Source: Anabaena azotica FACHB-119 (GTDB taxonomy: Bacteria > Cyanobacteriota > Cyanobacteriia > Cyanobacteriales > Nostocaceae). From it: a stretch of DNA of 50,607 nucleotides. The stretch lies in contig NZ_JACJSG010000053.1 in assembly GCF_014697625.1 (NCBI RefSeq), positions 1-50,607 on the forward strand, in the 5' to 3' direction. A program made the translations under genes and the position numbers. Each line of letters opens with the position of its first letter. Position 1 is the first letter of the stretch. The notes under the pieces were generated by a model, which was given only the letters and a program-made list of their open reading frames with translations, was not told the DNA's origin and made no database searches. Below are positions 8,555 through 17,417 of the stretch, in pieces.

Positions 8555-10657
8555 ATGAACGACCATAACAACTCCTCTGATTTTTCCACCACAGGTGTAT
8601 CAGCAAGCAACTTGGGATTAGTTCTGCAACGGGGCGGTGAAGAATTGATACTTGAAAAGGCAATAGACCGCTTCAGTGTCCGTTTTGTCACCGACTTTCC
8701 TGTGCAACAATTATCTCAGGTTAATTGGGGTATTTGGCAGGCTAGCATTACGCAAGCTCATTTAGAACTATATCAGGTAACAAGCGATCGCCTAGAGAAT
8801 GCGATCGCTCAAGCCCGCGCTGACCAAAATGTGGTTTTTGCTAGCCACGCCTACACCGTCCAGAATAATCCAGGGGCTTTCGTTTATCTGAGCGACCAAA
8901 TTACAATTCAGTTTGCGCCTAAGTTAGATGCTGCCAAAATTACGCTGATAGTTTCTCAATTTAACCTAGTCCAAGACAAGGCTATTCTGGGTTTACCGAA
9001 TGCGTATGTATTTCTGGTGAGTAAACAAGCCACAGAAAACCCGATCAAAATTGCTAATCAGTTACAAGCCATTCCCCAAGTGTTGGCGGCTGAACCTAAT
9101 GTGATTATCCAAACAGAAACCCATTATAAACCCAGTGATAACCTTTATTCTCAGCAATGGTATCTCAACCATAACGGCGGTAATGAGTTGGTTGCTGGTT
9201 CTCACATCGCCGTAGAACAAGCTTGGGATATTACCCGTGGTGTCCGTTCTGTGGTGGTGGCTGTGGCGGATGACTCTTTTGATTTAAATCACCCAGATTT
9301 TCAAGGTAGTGGTAAGGTTGTCGCCCCTAGAGACTTAAGGGAAAATGATTTTTTACCTTTGCCCGGTGTAAAAGAAAACAGTCATGGTACAGCCTGTGCT
9401 GGCATAGCGGTGGCGGAAGAAAATGGTACAGGAATTGTCGGGGTTGCCCCTGGCTGTGCATTTATGCCCATCCGTACCACTGGGTTTTTAGATGACGAGT
9501 CAATCGAGCAGATATTTAACTGGGCTGTAGAAAAAGGAGCTAGTGTCATTTCTTGCAGTTGGGGAGCTTCGGCTGTGTATTTTCCCTTATCTTTGCGGCA
9601 AAAAGCAGCTATTACTAGGGCTGCTACCCGTGGGCGTAATGGTAAAGGTTGTGTGGTGTTGTTTGCGGCGGGAAACGCCAACCGTCCCGTTAGTGGCGCT
9701 GTCTATGAGCAGGATTGGCCGGATAATTTGTTACAAGGTTTGACAGATTGGTTAAATGGTTTTGCGGTACATCCTGATGTCATGGTGGTTGCCGCATCCA
9801 CTAGTATGAGTAGAAAAGCCGCCTACAGTAATTGGGGAACGAGTATTTCTGTATGTGCGCCCAGTAACAATGCTTCGCCGGGGATGTCATTTCCAGACAA
9901 GGGTTTTGTATACACTCGCCCCAGCATCACAACTAACTTGCAGGGGTTAGGAATGCTAACAACTGATATAGTAGGAGCCGCAGGTTACGATCCTGGTAAC
10001 TTTACTAGTAATTTTGGTGGGACTTCTAGCGCTACGCCTGTGGTAGCTGGAGTAGCAGCCCTAGTGTTATCAGCTAACCCTGATTTGACAGCGCAGCAAG
10101 TCAAACGGATTTTAGAAACCACGGCAGATAAAATTGTAGACCCCAACCCCGACCCGCAACTAGGTTTGAGTGAAGGTAAATATGATGGGAATGGATATTC
10201 TCAGTGGTTTGGTTATGGTAAGGTGAATGCGGCGAGGGCGGTACAAGCCGCAGCCCAACAACGAACCACGCCATTGGATGTTAATAGACAAGTTAAACAG
10301 GCTAATTCTAACCAGATAGGGATTCCCGATAATAATTTACAAGGGATTAAAAGTGGAATCGCAGTTGCTGATACCAGCACAGTTAAAGATATTCAAGTCG
10401 CAGTTAACATTACTCATGAATTTTTAGGCGATATCGAAATTTATTTAATCGCCCCCAATAGCCAACAAGTGCTATTGCAAAATCGTACCTTGGGAAATCG
10501 CACCGACTTACAGACAACTTATGGGGTGCGATCGCATCCTATCCTGAAACAATTACTCTCACAATCAGCCAAAGGCAATTGGCAGTTATGGATAATCGAC
10601 TATTCACCCCAAGATGTAGGCAAACTCAATAGTTGGGAATTAACTTTGGGAATTTAG
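8555..10657 (+). CDS. prcA: Subtilisin-like serine protease with P domain (calcium-dependent protease type)
   Basis: This S8-family endopeptidase has 700 residues. The catalytic triad is visible: Asp239 in VADDSFDLNHPDF (DDS instead of the usual DTG), His278 in NSHGTACAG, and Ser491 in GGTSSATPV. The first 190 residues are a propeptide-like region. A C-terminal proprotein-convertase P domain (about 590-700) carries IPDNNLQGI and the GNWQLWIIDY core. This arrangement is that of the Anabaena calcium-dependent protease PrcA; the gene name rests on architecture, not on a search. No classical signal peptide is present. Its stop lies at the edge of a heptamer repeat block (10654-10711). Confidence 0.88.
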   Translation: MNDHNNSSDFSTTGVSASNLGLVLQRGGEELILEKAIDRFSVRFVTDFPVQQLSQVNWGIWQASITQAHLELYQVTSDRLENAIAQARADQNVVFASHAYTVQNNPGAFVYLSDQITIQFAPKLDAAKITLIVSQFNLVQDKAILGLPNAYVFLVSKQATENPIKIANQLQAIPQVLAAEPNVIIQTETHYKPSDNLYSQQWYLNHNGGNELVAGSHIAVEQAWDITRGVRSVVVAVADDSFDLNHPDFQGSGKVVAPRDLRENDFLPLPGVKENSHGTACAGIAVAEENGTGIVGVAPGCAFMPIRTTGFLDDESIEQIFNWAVEKGASVISCSWGASAVYFPLSLRQKAAITRAATRGRNGKGCVVLFAAGNANRPVSGAVYEQDWPDNLLQGLTDWLNGFAVHPDVMVVAASTSMSRKAAYSNWGTSISVCAPSNNASPGMSFPDKGFVYTRPSITTNLQGLGMLTTDIVGAAGYDPGNFTSNFGGTSSATPVVAGVAALVLSANPDLTAQQVKRILETTADKIVDPNPDPQLGLSEGKYDGNGYSQWFGYGKVNAARAVQAAAQQRTTPLDVNRQVKQANSNQIGIPDNNLQGIKSGIAVADTSTVKDIQVAVNITHEFLGDIEIYLIAPNSQQVLLQNRTLGNRTDLQTTYGVRSHPILKQLLSQSAKGNWQLWIIDYSPQDVGKLNSWELTLGI

Positions 10658-10711
10658 TCAATAGTCAATAGTCAACAGTCAATAGTCAATAGTCAATAGT
10701 CAACAGTCAAT
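10654..10711. repeat. TCAATAG/TCAACAG heptamer array
   Basis: About eight heptamers alternate TCAATAG and TCAACAG. They fill the entire 49-base space between the convergent subtilase and acyltransferase genes and touch both coding ends. Confidence 0.9.
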
Positions 10712-11474
10712 TAGTAGATTCTGCGAAAGCACGATGACTTACTACCAATGGGTTGATTAAGCGTTGTAAATCTTTGGTTAAATCTTCTGTGAGGCGTTTG
10801 GAGTTTTGCTTGACTTTACCATTGGTGTAATCTTTGACATTAATTGCCGAGCCGATATTAATACTGACATCTGTACCCCAGCAAGGGTAAGGATGGCTGT
10901 AATTGATGCTAATTGGCAGTATTTTCACCCCCAAACCAGGGTGGCTCAATTCTGCACTCAAGGCTAAACGGGCGATTCCGGGTTTAAGGGGATGCAATTT
11001 ACCGTCCCGAAAAATATTGCCTTCGGGATAAATAACTAACATTTGTTCTTGGTGAAGTAATTCCACTGCATAGCGGAGGGTAGAAACGGCTGGGTGCAAA
11101 GTATCTACAGGGAAACCACCCATACGGCGGACAAACCAACCTTGCAAACCCCGACATTCGTTATTGGACACCATAAAGTTTAAGTCTCGTCCTGTGACGT
11201 AACGTCCAGCAGCGTAGGGGATGAGTAATGAATCCCACCTAGCACGATGAGTTGGAGCCAGAATCACTGGGCCTGTTTTGGGAATATGTTCCTTTCCAGT
11301 GATAGAAATACGACCAAAGAAGGATGGCAGTAGAAAATAATTCCCAACAAAATACAACACAGGACTCAACCAGGGAGAAATCCCCGAAGTAGTCACAGCT
11401 ACATGAGGCTGAAAGAGCGTGTTTTCTGGTTTGACTTGGCAAGAGTTAGACGGCTCAGAGAAAAATTCCATCAT
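10707..11474 (-). CDS. 1-acyl-sn-glycerol-3-phosphate acyltransferase (PlsC family)
   Basis: This acyltransferase probably moves a fatty acyl group onto lysophosphatidate in membrane lipid synthesis. The 255-residue protein has the catalytic HxxxxD motif (His76 and Asp81 in THRARWDS) and the substrate-binding YPEGNIFRDG motif (about 150-160). Hydrophobic stretches near 35-55 suggest membrane association. Cyanobacteria carry several PlsC paralogues, so the exact acyl acceptor is not certain. The two adjacent ATGs at the start are equivalent. Its last codons run into the heptamer array. Confidence 0.88.
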   Translation of the reverse strand: MMEFFSEPSNSCQVKPENTLFQPHVAVTTSGISPWLSPVLYFVGNYFLLPSFFGRISITGKEHIPKTGPVILAPTHRARWDSLLIPYAAGRYVTGRDLNFMVSNNECRGLQGWFVRRMGGFPVDTLHPAVSTLRYAVELLHQEQMLVIYPEGNIFRDGKLHPLKPGIARLALSAELSHPGLGVKILPISINYSHPYPCWGTDVSINIGSAINVKDYTNGKVKQNSKRLTEDLTKDLQRLINPLVVSHRAFAESTN

Positions 11475-11587
11475 GTTGGTAGCTGCAAATTGTCAGGTAA
11501 AGTTGGGGTTTGTTATAGACGTAGTACCACCGTAGATTTTCTTTTGTCAGTTGTGTCATAGTACCTGGACAGTTTCAAGTCTGTCTG

Positions 11588-12073
11588 TTACTTGTTTTGC
11601 ATCCGCCGAGTTGCAAACCAGTCTTGCAAATGTTGGCGACAGGCTGATTCTAGAATGCCTCCAACAACTCGCAAGCGGTGATTAGAAGCTGCACTATCAG
11701 GTATATTCAAAACACTGCGAATTGCGCCAGTTTTGGTATCGTCCACTCCATAAACAAGCTTTTTTAACCGTGCGTGAACGATCGCACCTGCACACATTGG
11801 GCAAGGTTCCAAGGTAACGTACAAAATACACTCATGCAGTCGCCAAGTTTGTAAAGTTTGAGCCGCATTTCTCAAAGCCACAATTTCCGCGTGCGCTGTT
11901 GGGTCTTGGTCACGCTCTTTGCGATTTTCACCTTGGGCGATGAAATTACCACTAGCATCAGTAATTACCGCCCCCACAGGAATTTCGCCCGCTTCACCAG
12001 CGATTTTCGCCAACTCCAAAGCCCGGCTCATCCATTGGCGATACATGAGGTATTCGGGGTAGTTGGTGAACAT
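11588..12073 (-). CDS. tadA: tRNA-specific adenosine deaminase TadA
   Basis: TadA converts A34 of tRNA-Arg(ACG) to inosine. From the ATG at 12073 it is 161 residues with the zinc site His61-Ala-Glu63 (HAEIVAL) and Pro90-Cys-Pro-Met-Cys94, all intact. The frame runs on to 12199, but that stretch only translates tandem repeats (SYQLSVISYQLSV, HSLISPIS), so the longer start is rejected. The gene follows rfbB on the same strand after 115 bases of repeats, so a shared transcript is possible. Confidence 0.92.
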   Translation of the reverse strand: MFTNYPEYLMYRQWMSRALELAKIAGEAGEIPVGAVITDASGNFIAQGENRKERDQDPTAHAEIVALRNAAQTLQTWRLHECILYVTLEPCPMCAGAIVHARLKKLVYGVDDTKTGAIRSVLNIPDSAASNHRLRVVGGILESACRQHLQDWFATRRMQNK

Positions 12074-12079
12074 AAGATT

Positions 12080-12215
12080 TGTGGGGGAGATGAGGGAGAT
12101 GAGGGAGTGGGGGGAGATGGGGGAGATGAGGGAGTGGGGAAGAATAACAACTGATAACTGATAACTGATAACTGATAACTGATAACTGTCAACTGTCAAC
12201 TGTCAACTGCAAAAT
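12080..12215. repeat. Nonamer GGGAGATGA and heptamer CTGATAA/CTGTCAA arrays
   Basis: Positions 12080-12140 carry GGGAGATGA-type nonamers. Positions 12148-12209 carry five CTGATAA then three CTGTCAA heptamers. The heptamers reach into the last codons of rfbB (C-terminus LQLTVDS), so the repeat has become part of the coding end. Confidence 0.9.
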
Positions 12216-13268
12216 TGATTCCCACCATTGACGATGAGTTAAATACCAATCTACGGTCTGGCGTAAGCCGGTGGAGATTGTTTGTTGAGGTTCCCAACCT
12301 AGTTCTGTTTTGATTTTTGTAGCATTAATCGCATAGCGGCGATCGTGTCCGGGGCGGTCTTGGACGAAGGTAATTAATTTACTGGCAGGGGAGACGGGTA
12401 AATTGGGGGCTAATTCGTCCATTAATTCACATATCATCCGCACGAGGTCAATATTTTTGATTTCGTTGTTACCGCCGATGTTATATGTTTCTCCTGGCTT
12501 ACCCTGGTGAATGACAATATCCAAGGCGCGGCAATGATCCCAGACGTGCAGCCAGTCACGGACATTTAGCCCATCTCCGTATACAGGCAAGGGCTTACCT
12601 AAGAGGATGTTAAGACAAATTAAGGGGATTAATTTTTCGGGGAAGTGATAGGGGCCGTAATTATTAGAGCAATTTGTAATTAAGGTTGGTAAACCATAGG
12701 TGTGATGATAAGCCCTTGCAAGATGGTCACTCCCCGCTTTCGATGCGGAATAGGGGCTGTTGGGTGCGTATGGGGTGGTTTCTGTAAAAGCTGGGTCATC
12801 TGGGTTGAGGCTACCGTAAACTTCATCTGTGGAGACGTGCAAGAAACGGTAGTTTTCTGGTTTGCCTTGTTTCTCCCAGTGCTGGCGAAAAGCTTCTAAT
12901 AAGGTGAATGTACCAACTACATTTGTCTGAATGAAGGCATCAGGGGCGACAATTGAGCGATCAACATGAGATTCAGCTGCAAAATGGGCGATCGCACTAA
13001 TACTCTCTTCTACCAATAACTGATCAATGAGGGCGCGATCGCAAATGTCCCCCTTGACAAATCTTAAATTGGCTTTGCCTTCTATATCTGCCAGATTTTG
13101 ACGATTTCCCGCATAGGTGAGTGCGTCTAGAACAATTATGCGATCGCTTGGGTATTTCTCATACCAGTGATGCACGAAGTTCGAGCCAATAAACCCTGCA
13201 CCCCCTGTAATTAGGATGGGTGATGCGGAAATAATGGGTGAATCTTCTGAAATATCAATTTTGGTCAT
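12189..13268 (-). CDS. rfbB: dTDP-glucose 4,6-dehydratase
   Basis: This NAD-dependent short-chain dehydratase makes dTDP-4-keto-6-deoxyglucose, precursor of rhamnose and other deoxysugars for surface polysaccharide. The 359-residue protein shows the Rossmann motif TGGAGFIGS (21-28), catalytic STDE (146-149, Thr-Asp-Glu) and YSASK (Tyr173, Lys177), plus the family segments HFAAESHVDRSI and VYGDGLNVRDWLHV. The first 16 residues are extra before the usual MxILVTGGAG opening. The last few residues are encoded by heptamer repeats. No other rml gene is in the window. Confidence 0.95.
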   Translation of the reverse strand: MTKIDISEDSPIISASPILITGGAGFIGSNFVHHWYEKYPSDRIIVLDALTYAGNRQNLADIEGKANLRFVKGDICDRALIDQLLVEESISAIAHFAAESHVDRSIVAPDAFIQTNVVGTFTLLEAFRQHWEKQGKPENYRFLHVSTDEVYGSLNPDDPAFTETTPYAPNSPYSASKAGSDHLARAYHHTYGLPTLITNCSNNYGPYHFPEKLIPLICLNILLGKPLPVYGDGLNVRDWLHVWDHCRALDIVIHQGKPGETYNIGGNNEIKNIDLVRMICELMDELAPNLPVSPASKLITFVQDRPGHDRRYAINATKIKTELGWEPQQTISTGLRQTVDWYLTHRQWWESILQLTVDS

Positions 13269-13971
13269 GTCAATTGTTAGTTGTCAGTTGTCAGTTGTTC
13301 TTCGGTCTAATTACCATCCCCTTGGCTTTTCACATATCAAAGCCACTAATCACTAATCACCACCATAGACAAAAGTGTTTTTACATTTCTTTACTATTTA
13401 TCCCTGATTATTCACCAATCACACTGCTCTAATTTTGGGGAATTTGCGCCATAGTTCACAACAGAGGTTATCGATAATGTTTACCTTAGACAAAATCCTC
13501 TGTCTTGAGGCTGATAAATGATAATTTATGTAAATAAATTCTTAAGTCTTTCTCATAATTTGTTGAATGTAAAAGCAAATATATCTGACCGTTATTCCTT
13601 CCGTAATTTCTCTGTAAATTTGTGATAAATATTTGAGCATTTTAGTGATTTTATATTAAATTAAGTGATTTTTCTGCTGTTTACGAGGTTTTCCTAAAAA
13701 TAAAGATTTTAGTGTTTTATTTTACCTATGATTTACTAGGTTAACAGTCTAAGAAATGGGGGATTTTTCTCATAAAAATATTTTCAGTATTCTAATTAAC
13801 CAAATAGGGGCTAATTTCATCGAATCTTCAAAAAGAAATATTTTTTTTCATAAACTGAAAGAGCTAAAGTTTTGTTAAGATGCAAGTGCTAGCAGTTTCT
13901 CAACGGAATCCCTGACTCAACAGGTGGAGAAATAAATACTACTAGCATCACAGAGTTCAAAAGGTGAAGCA
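13269..13971. other. 700-base AT-rich gap before the 45-residue peptide gene
   Basis: The part next to rfbB holds a few GTCAGTT heptamers (13275-13300) and CACTAATCA repeats. From 13440 on it is AT-rich with no recognisable gene or long hairpin. The last 100 bases are probably the leader of the peptide gene at 13972, with GTGCTAGCAG near 13887 and CTACTAGCAT near 13939 able to pair. Confidence 0.5.
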
Positions 13972-14109
13972 ATGACCACCTACATTTTTTTTGATGAAGC
14001 CCTCCGCATTTTGACCAATGCCTTTCTGTTATCAGCAGTACTGTTAATCGCAGGTTCTGGTATAGGTTTGGCAGTTATCGAAACAATAGAGAAGAGTGAA
14101 CAACGTTAA
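13972..14109 (+). CDS. 45-residue single-span membrane peptide, unknown
   Basis: The peptide starts MTTYIFFDEALRILTN, has one hydrophobic helix (about 16-36, with LLSAVLLIAGSGIGLAV), and ends in a charged tail, ETIEKSEQR. AAAGGTGAAGC lies just before the ATG and is a good ribosome site. A long leader precedes it. The size and topology are those of small photosystem or NDH-1 subunits, but the sequence does not match the PsbX, PsbM, PsbN, PetM or PsaM sequences I remember. I would call it real because of the ribosome site, charge pattern and codon use, and leave its function open. Confidence 0.65.
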   Translation: MTTYIFFDEALRILTNAFLLSAVLLIAGSGIGLAVIETIEKSEQR

Positions 14110-14282
14110 AGTATCCTCAAATTCTGAGTTTTAGTCGCAACGAATTGAGTAGTAGTGTTCACTATCTAAAAATCCTGGGAACACTAACATATATAAGTCT
14201 CAGGGCGATGCAGACTCATCTGTAAGTCACAAACAAACAGATAACTGTACCGCTATTGAGACCCCTACCAGGAGCGACTATT

Positions 14283-14738
14283 ATGAATTTACTGGATACA
14301 TTCCTGGGCAGAGAAAACCAAGCCCCAGAATCACTTAGTTCCGCAGAAGCTTTTGTTGCTATTGTTTTACTAGCAACAGCGTCAGATGGCAATTTATCCG
14401 ATCCACAAGAGCGTTCTATTTTGGGCGAATTGTCTCGTTCAAGACCTTTAAGAAGTTATTCTACAGATGCGATCGCCCAGCTATGTAACAAAAACTTTAT
14501 AATTCTCCAGCGAGACGGCTTTAATGCCTTATTTAATTTGGCTAAAGAATCTCTATCTCCAGATTTGCGAGAAGCAGCCTTTGCTATAGCTAGTGATTTG
14601 GTTTTGAGTGAAAGCCATATTAACGAAGAAGAATTAAATTTTTTAAATGATTTATATCAAGCCTTGAGTATTTCGCCCGACATAGGCACAAGAATTTTAC
14701 AAGCCATGTCACTCAAAAACCAAATCAAAGGTGATTAA
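14283..14738 (+). CDS. TerB-like (tellurite resistance/DjlA N-terminal fold) protein
   Basis: The 151-residue all-helical protein resembles the TerB fold: SAEAFVAIVLLATASDGNLSDPQERSIL near the start and EAAFAIASDLVLSESHINEEELNFLNDL near 105-130 are the paired acidic metal-binding-type helices of that family. The start at the ATG 14283 is preceded by CAGGAGCG and is better than the in-frame upstream codon at 14256. Role unknown; TerB proteins are linked to membrane stress. It appears monocistronic. Confidence 0.75.
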   Translation: MNLLDTFLGRENQAPESLSSAEAFVAIVLLATASDGNLSDPQERSILGELSRSRPLRSYSTDAIAQLCNKNFIILQRDGFNALFNLAKESLSPDLREAAFAIASDLVLSESHINEEELNFLNDLYQALSISPDIGTRILQAMSLKNQIKGD

Positions 14739-14957
14739 ATCAGTTATCAGTTATCAGTTACCAGTTATCAGTCAGTCAGGGCGTATGTTGGAAGATAAAG
14801 AAGCGCCAAAATACGCCTTTCACCAACGTATTTAAGTGCGGGCGGGTTTAAGGAACATATTTGTTTTTATCGTGAATTACTCAATGAACCCGCCCCTACA
14901 ACTGTTCACTGTGAAAAAATTATTTTTGGCAATTACCAAATAACTTAATATACTTAA

Positions 14958-14990
14958 GTGTGCCAAGGAACATTAGCTTCTTTGGCACAT
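14958..14990. terminator. Possible terminator downstream of the TerB-like gene
   Basis: GTGCCAA (14960-14966) pairs with TTGGCAC (14982-14988) and is followed by ATTTATTT. It is about 220 bases after the stop, so it may belong to an unannotated transcript or be a repeat. Confidence 0.4.
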
Positions 14991-15054
14991 TTATTTCTGG
15001 GCTATGAGTCCTGAGTAAGAGTAAACTAACTAAATTAACGTGAGTTTGACAAGC

Positions 15055-15250
15055 GTTGTTTTGACCTCACCCCCAACCCCTCTCCTACGAGGAGAGGGGA
15101 GTAAGAGAGTGATTTTTTCGTTTCTCCTCCCTCTCCTGACGGAGACGCTACGCGAACGCCTTTTAGGAGCGAAAAGTCTGAGCGGAGGTTTCCTCCGTTG
15201 GCGCAGCCCGCCGCAGGCATCAGAACTTTTCAAGAGAGAGGGAGGTTGGG
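15055..15250. repeat. Two palindromic repeats upstream of murF
   Basis: Positions 15063-15105 hold the inverse copy of the 7190-7235 element (GACCTCACCCCCAACCCC followed by the palindrome TCTCCTACGAGGAGA). Positions 15165-15235 hold GAAAAGT...ACTTTTC arms around GGAGGTTTCCTCC and GCAGCCCGCCGC, related to the pilM-pilN element. The rest of the 560-base gap (14739-15301) starts with CAGTTAT heptamers. No gene is supported here. Confidence 0.7.
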
Positions 15251-15301
15251 AGGGAGAGGTTCATCGAACTCACGTTAAATTATTTTAAATTTTGAATTTT
15301 T

Positions 15302-16657
15302 ATGCCTTGGTCTGCTACTTTAAACCAAATAATTGAGGCTCTTGCAGCCAGTCCGGTAAATTTATCTGAAGCTGCTTTATCACTCCTCAGCAGTGGTATC
15401 CAAACTGATACAAGGATTTTAAAACCTGGGGAAGTTTTTCTGGCTTTGCGAGGAGAAAAGTTTGATGGACATGAGTTTGTGCCGAGGGCGATCGCTAATG
15501 GTGCGATCGCCGCTATTGTTGATCATAACTACGAAAATCCGGGTTTACCTGTCATCCAAGTCAGGAACACCTTAGAAGCTTACCAAAAACTGGGTAGATG
15601 GTGGCGCGATCGCTTCGATATACCAGTAATTGGGGTAACAGGTTCGGTAGGTAAAACTACTACCAAAGAACTTATCGCCGCCGTCTTAGGCACAAAAGGC
15701 AAAGTTCACAAAACTTATGGCAATTACAATAACGAGATTGGTGTTCCGAAAACCCTGCTAGAACTGCATGACGCACTCGATTATGCAGTCATCGAAATGG
15801 CGATGCGGGGTAGGGGACAAATTGCCGAACTCACACAAATTGCCCATCCCACCATCGGCGTGATTACCAACGTCGGGACGGCACATATTGAATTACTGGG
15901 TTCAGAAGCAGCTATTGCCGAGGCAAAATGTGAGTTATTAACCGAAATGCCCAAGGATAGCATCGCCATTCTCAACCACGATAACCCCTTACTCATGGCT
16001 ACGGCGGCAAAAGTTTGGTCAGGAGAAGTATTAACCTATGGCTTGTCTGGTGGGGATATTCACGGTTCTTTAGTCGATAATGCCACTGTGGAAGTTGACC
16101 GATTGCGCTTACCCTTACCTTTACCCGGTCGTCACAACGCTACTAATTATTTAGCGGCCCTTGCAGTGGCTAAGGTTTTGGGAATTGAATGGTCGAGCTT
16201 GCAAGCTGGTGTAAATGTGAATATGCCGACAGGGCGATCGCAGCGTTTTATTTTGCCCAATGATGTGATAATCTTAGATGAGACTTATAATGCTGCACCA
16301 GAAGCTATGTTAGCAGCCTTACAATTATTAGCTGATACACCGGGAAAACGGAAAATTGCGGTGTTGGGGGCGATGAAAGAATTAGGAGAGCGATCGCCAC
16401 AGTTACACCAAAGGGTAGGCGAGACTGTACGCAACTTAAAGCTAGACGGGTTGTTAGTTTTGGTGGATGGTGAAGATGCCGAAGCATTAGCTAGAAGTGC
16501 CGAAGGTATTCCTTCAGAATGCTTTGCCACTCACGCCGATTTAGTCGCGCGATTGAAAACATTTGTGCAAACAGGCGATCGTTTATTATTCAAAGCTGCC
16601 CATTCTGTGGGATTAGATCAGGTAGTGAGTCAGTTGAGGGCGGAGTTTTCATCGTAG
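15302..16657 (+). CDS. murF: UDP-N-acetylmuramoyl-tripeptide--D-alanyl-D-alanine ligase
   Basis: MurF adds D-Ala-D-Ala to UDP-MurNAc-tripeptide, the last cytoplasmic step in making the peptidoglycan stem. The 451-residue protein has the full Mur ligase plan: an N-terminal substrate domain with SSGIQTDTRILKPGEVFLALRGEKFDGHEF, the ATP loop GVTGSVGKTTT (111-121), YNNEIGVPKTLLEL, the carbamylated-lysine region, and the C-terminal domain with LDETYNAAPEAMLAAL and LLFKAAHSVGLD. Length and motifs are normal. No other mur genes are nearby. Confidence 0.96.
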   Translation: MPWSATLNQIIEALAASPVNLSEAALSLLSSGIQTDTRILKPGEVFLALRGEKFDGHEFVPRAIANGAIAAIVDHNYENPGLPVIQVRNTLEAYQKLGRWWRDRFDIPVIGVTGSVGKTTTKELIAAVLGTKGKVHKTYGNYNNEIGVPKTLLELHDALDYAVIEMAMRGRGQIAELTQIAHPTIGVITNVGTAHIELLGSEAAIAEAKCELLTEMPKDSIAILNHDNPLLMATAAKVWSGEVLTYGLSGGDIHGSLVDNATVEVDRLRLPLPLPGRHNATNYLAALAVAKVLGIEWSSLQAGVNVNMPTGRSQRFILPNDVIILDETYNAAPEAMLAALQLLADTPGKRKIAVLGAMKELGERSPQLHQRVGETVRNLKLDGLLVLVDGEDAEALARSAEGIPSECFATHADLVARLKTFVQTGDRLLFKAAHSVGLDQVVSQLRAEFSS

Positions 16658-17120
16658 GGGATAGGGGACAGTTTTATAGCAGTTCAAAAAAACCCTAACA
16701 ACCAAATCGAGCAAGAGCGAGACAGGGAACAGGGAACAGGGGACAGTTTTATAGCAGTAGCCACATAGTTGAGGATATAGGTAAATCATAAAACCCTTTA
16801 TCGTAATTCCGAGGGTTAAAGACCCCTACGTCTGTACGTAGCAAATTTTCAGTTGGGGTTTAAATCCCCAACTGTTCGCGTAGCGTGCCGTAGGCAAAAT
16901 GTCTTTAATGCGCGAATTTTGCGGAAAGTTCTGTAGGCGGGTTTCCCGCCGTAGGAAACTTTCCAAGACGAATTTTGAATTTTGAATTGTTAATAGGCAG
17001 TTTCCCTTACCTGTCACCTGTCACCTGTCACCTGTCACCTGATTTTCCCATTTAACAACTGTAGGGACTTACATTGTAAGTCCCTACAAGTTATCAATCA
17101 GATTATTCTTTGATATTCTT
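16658..17120. repeat. Repeat-rich gap after murF: palindrome pair and heptamers
   Basis: Positions 16795-16885 hold a palindromic element (GGGTTAAAGACCCCTACGTC, then CAGTTGGGG-TTTAAAT-CCCCAACTG). An inverted relative lies at 47695-47790. Positions 16914-16988 hold the compact form of the pilM-pilN palindrome (GGAAAGTT arms 16923-16930 and 16957-16964, inner GGCGGG-TTT-CCCGCC). Positions 16997-17041 are CACCTGT heptamers. No gene is supported. Confidence 0.7.
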
Positions 17121-17417
17121 CTAGCAAAACTGCGTGACATCTTCTCCACACTCATCGGCTAGATACATCAAGGCTTTAAAGCGGATTTCTACTAACTGTT
17201 CGTAGAAAGGATTGAGTTTACATAGGGGCGGGATGTGAACGAGAGTGCGATCGCCTAATTTAATTTCTCTTTCAAATGGACAGCTAGCAGGAATAATTGT
17301 ACATATTTGCCTTGCTTGTTTGGGGTTTTCGATTTTTAAAGATTCCAGCCACTGCCGGATCGGTTGCAGTAGTAGATTTATAACAGAGATAAATGTAACT
17401 GTGATAGTAGACATCAT
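17121..17417 (-). CDS. Mo-dependent nitrogenase-like C-terminal domain protein
   Basis: The 98-residue product matches the small cyanobacterial family named for the Mo-dependent nitrogenase C-terminus (Pfam Mo-nitro_C type): LLQPIRQWLESLKIENPKQARQICTIIPASCPFE, then IPPLCKLNPFYEQLVEIRFKALMYLADECGED. Conserved Cys residues (about 43, 51, 71, 91, 98) are visible. The biochemical role of the family is not established and it is not a nitrogenase subunit itself. Its start overlaps the stop of the upstream gene, so the two are co-translated. Confidence 0.75.
   Translation of the reverse strand: MMSTITVTFISVINLLLQPIRQWLESLKIENPKQARQICTIIPASCPFEREIKLGDRTLVHIPPLCKLNPFYEQLVEIRFKALMYLADECGEDVTQFC

Noticed and set aside
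12074..12199. Longer TadA start
   Set aside because: The 42 extra residues are translations of intergenic repeats. The ATG at 12073 gives the normal TadA length.
15030..15288. Several short overlapping frames upstream of murF
   Set aside because: They all fall in two palindromic repeats and mirror each other on opposite strands.
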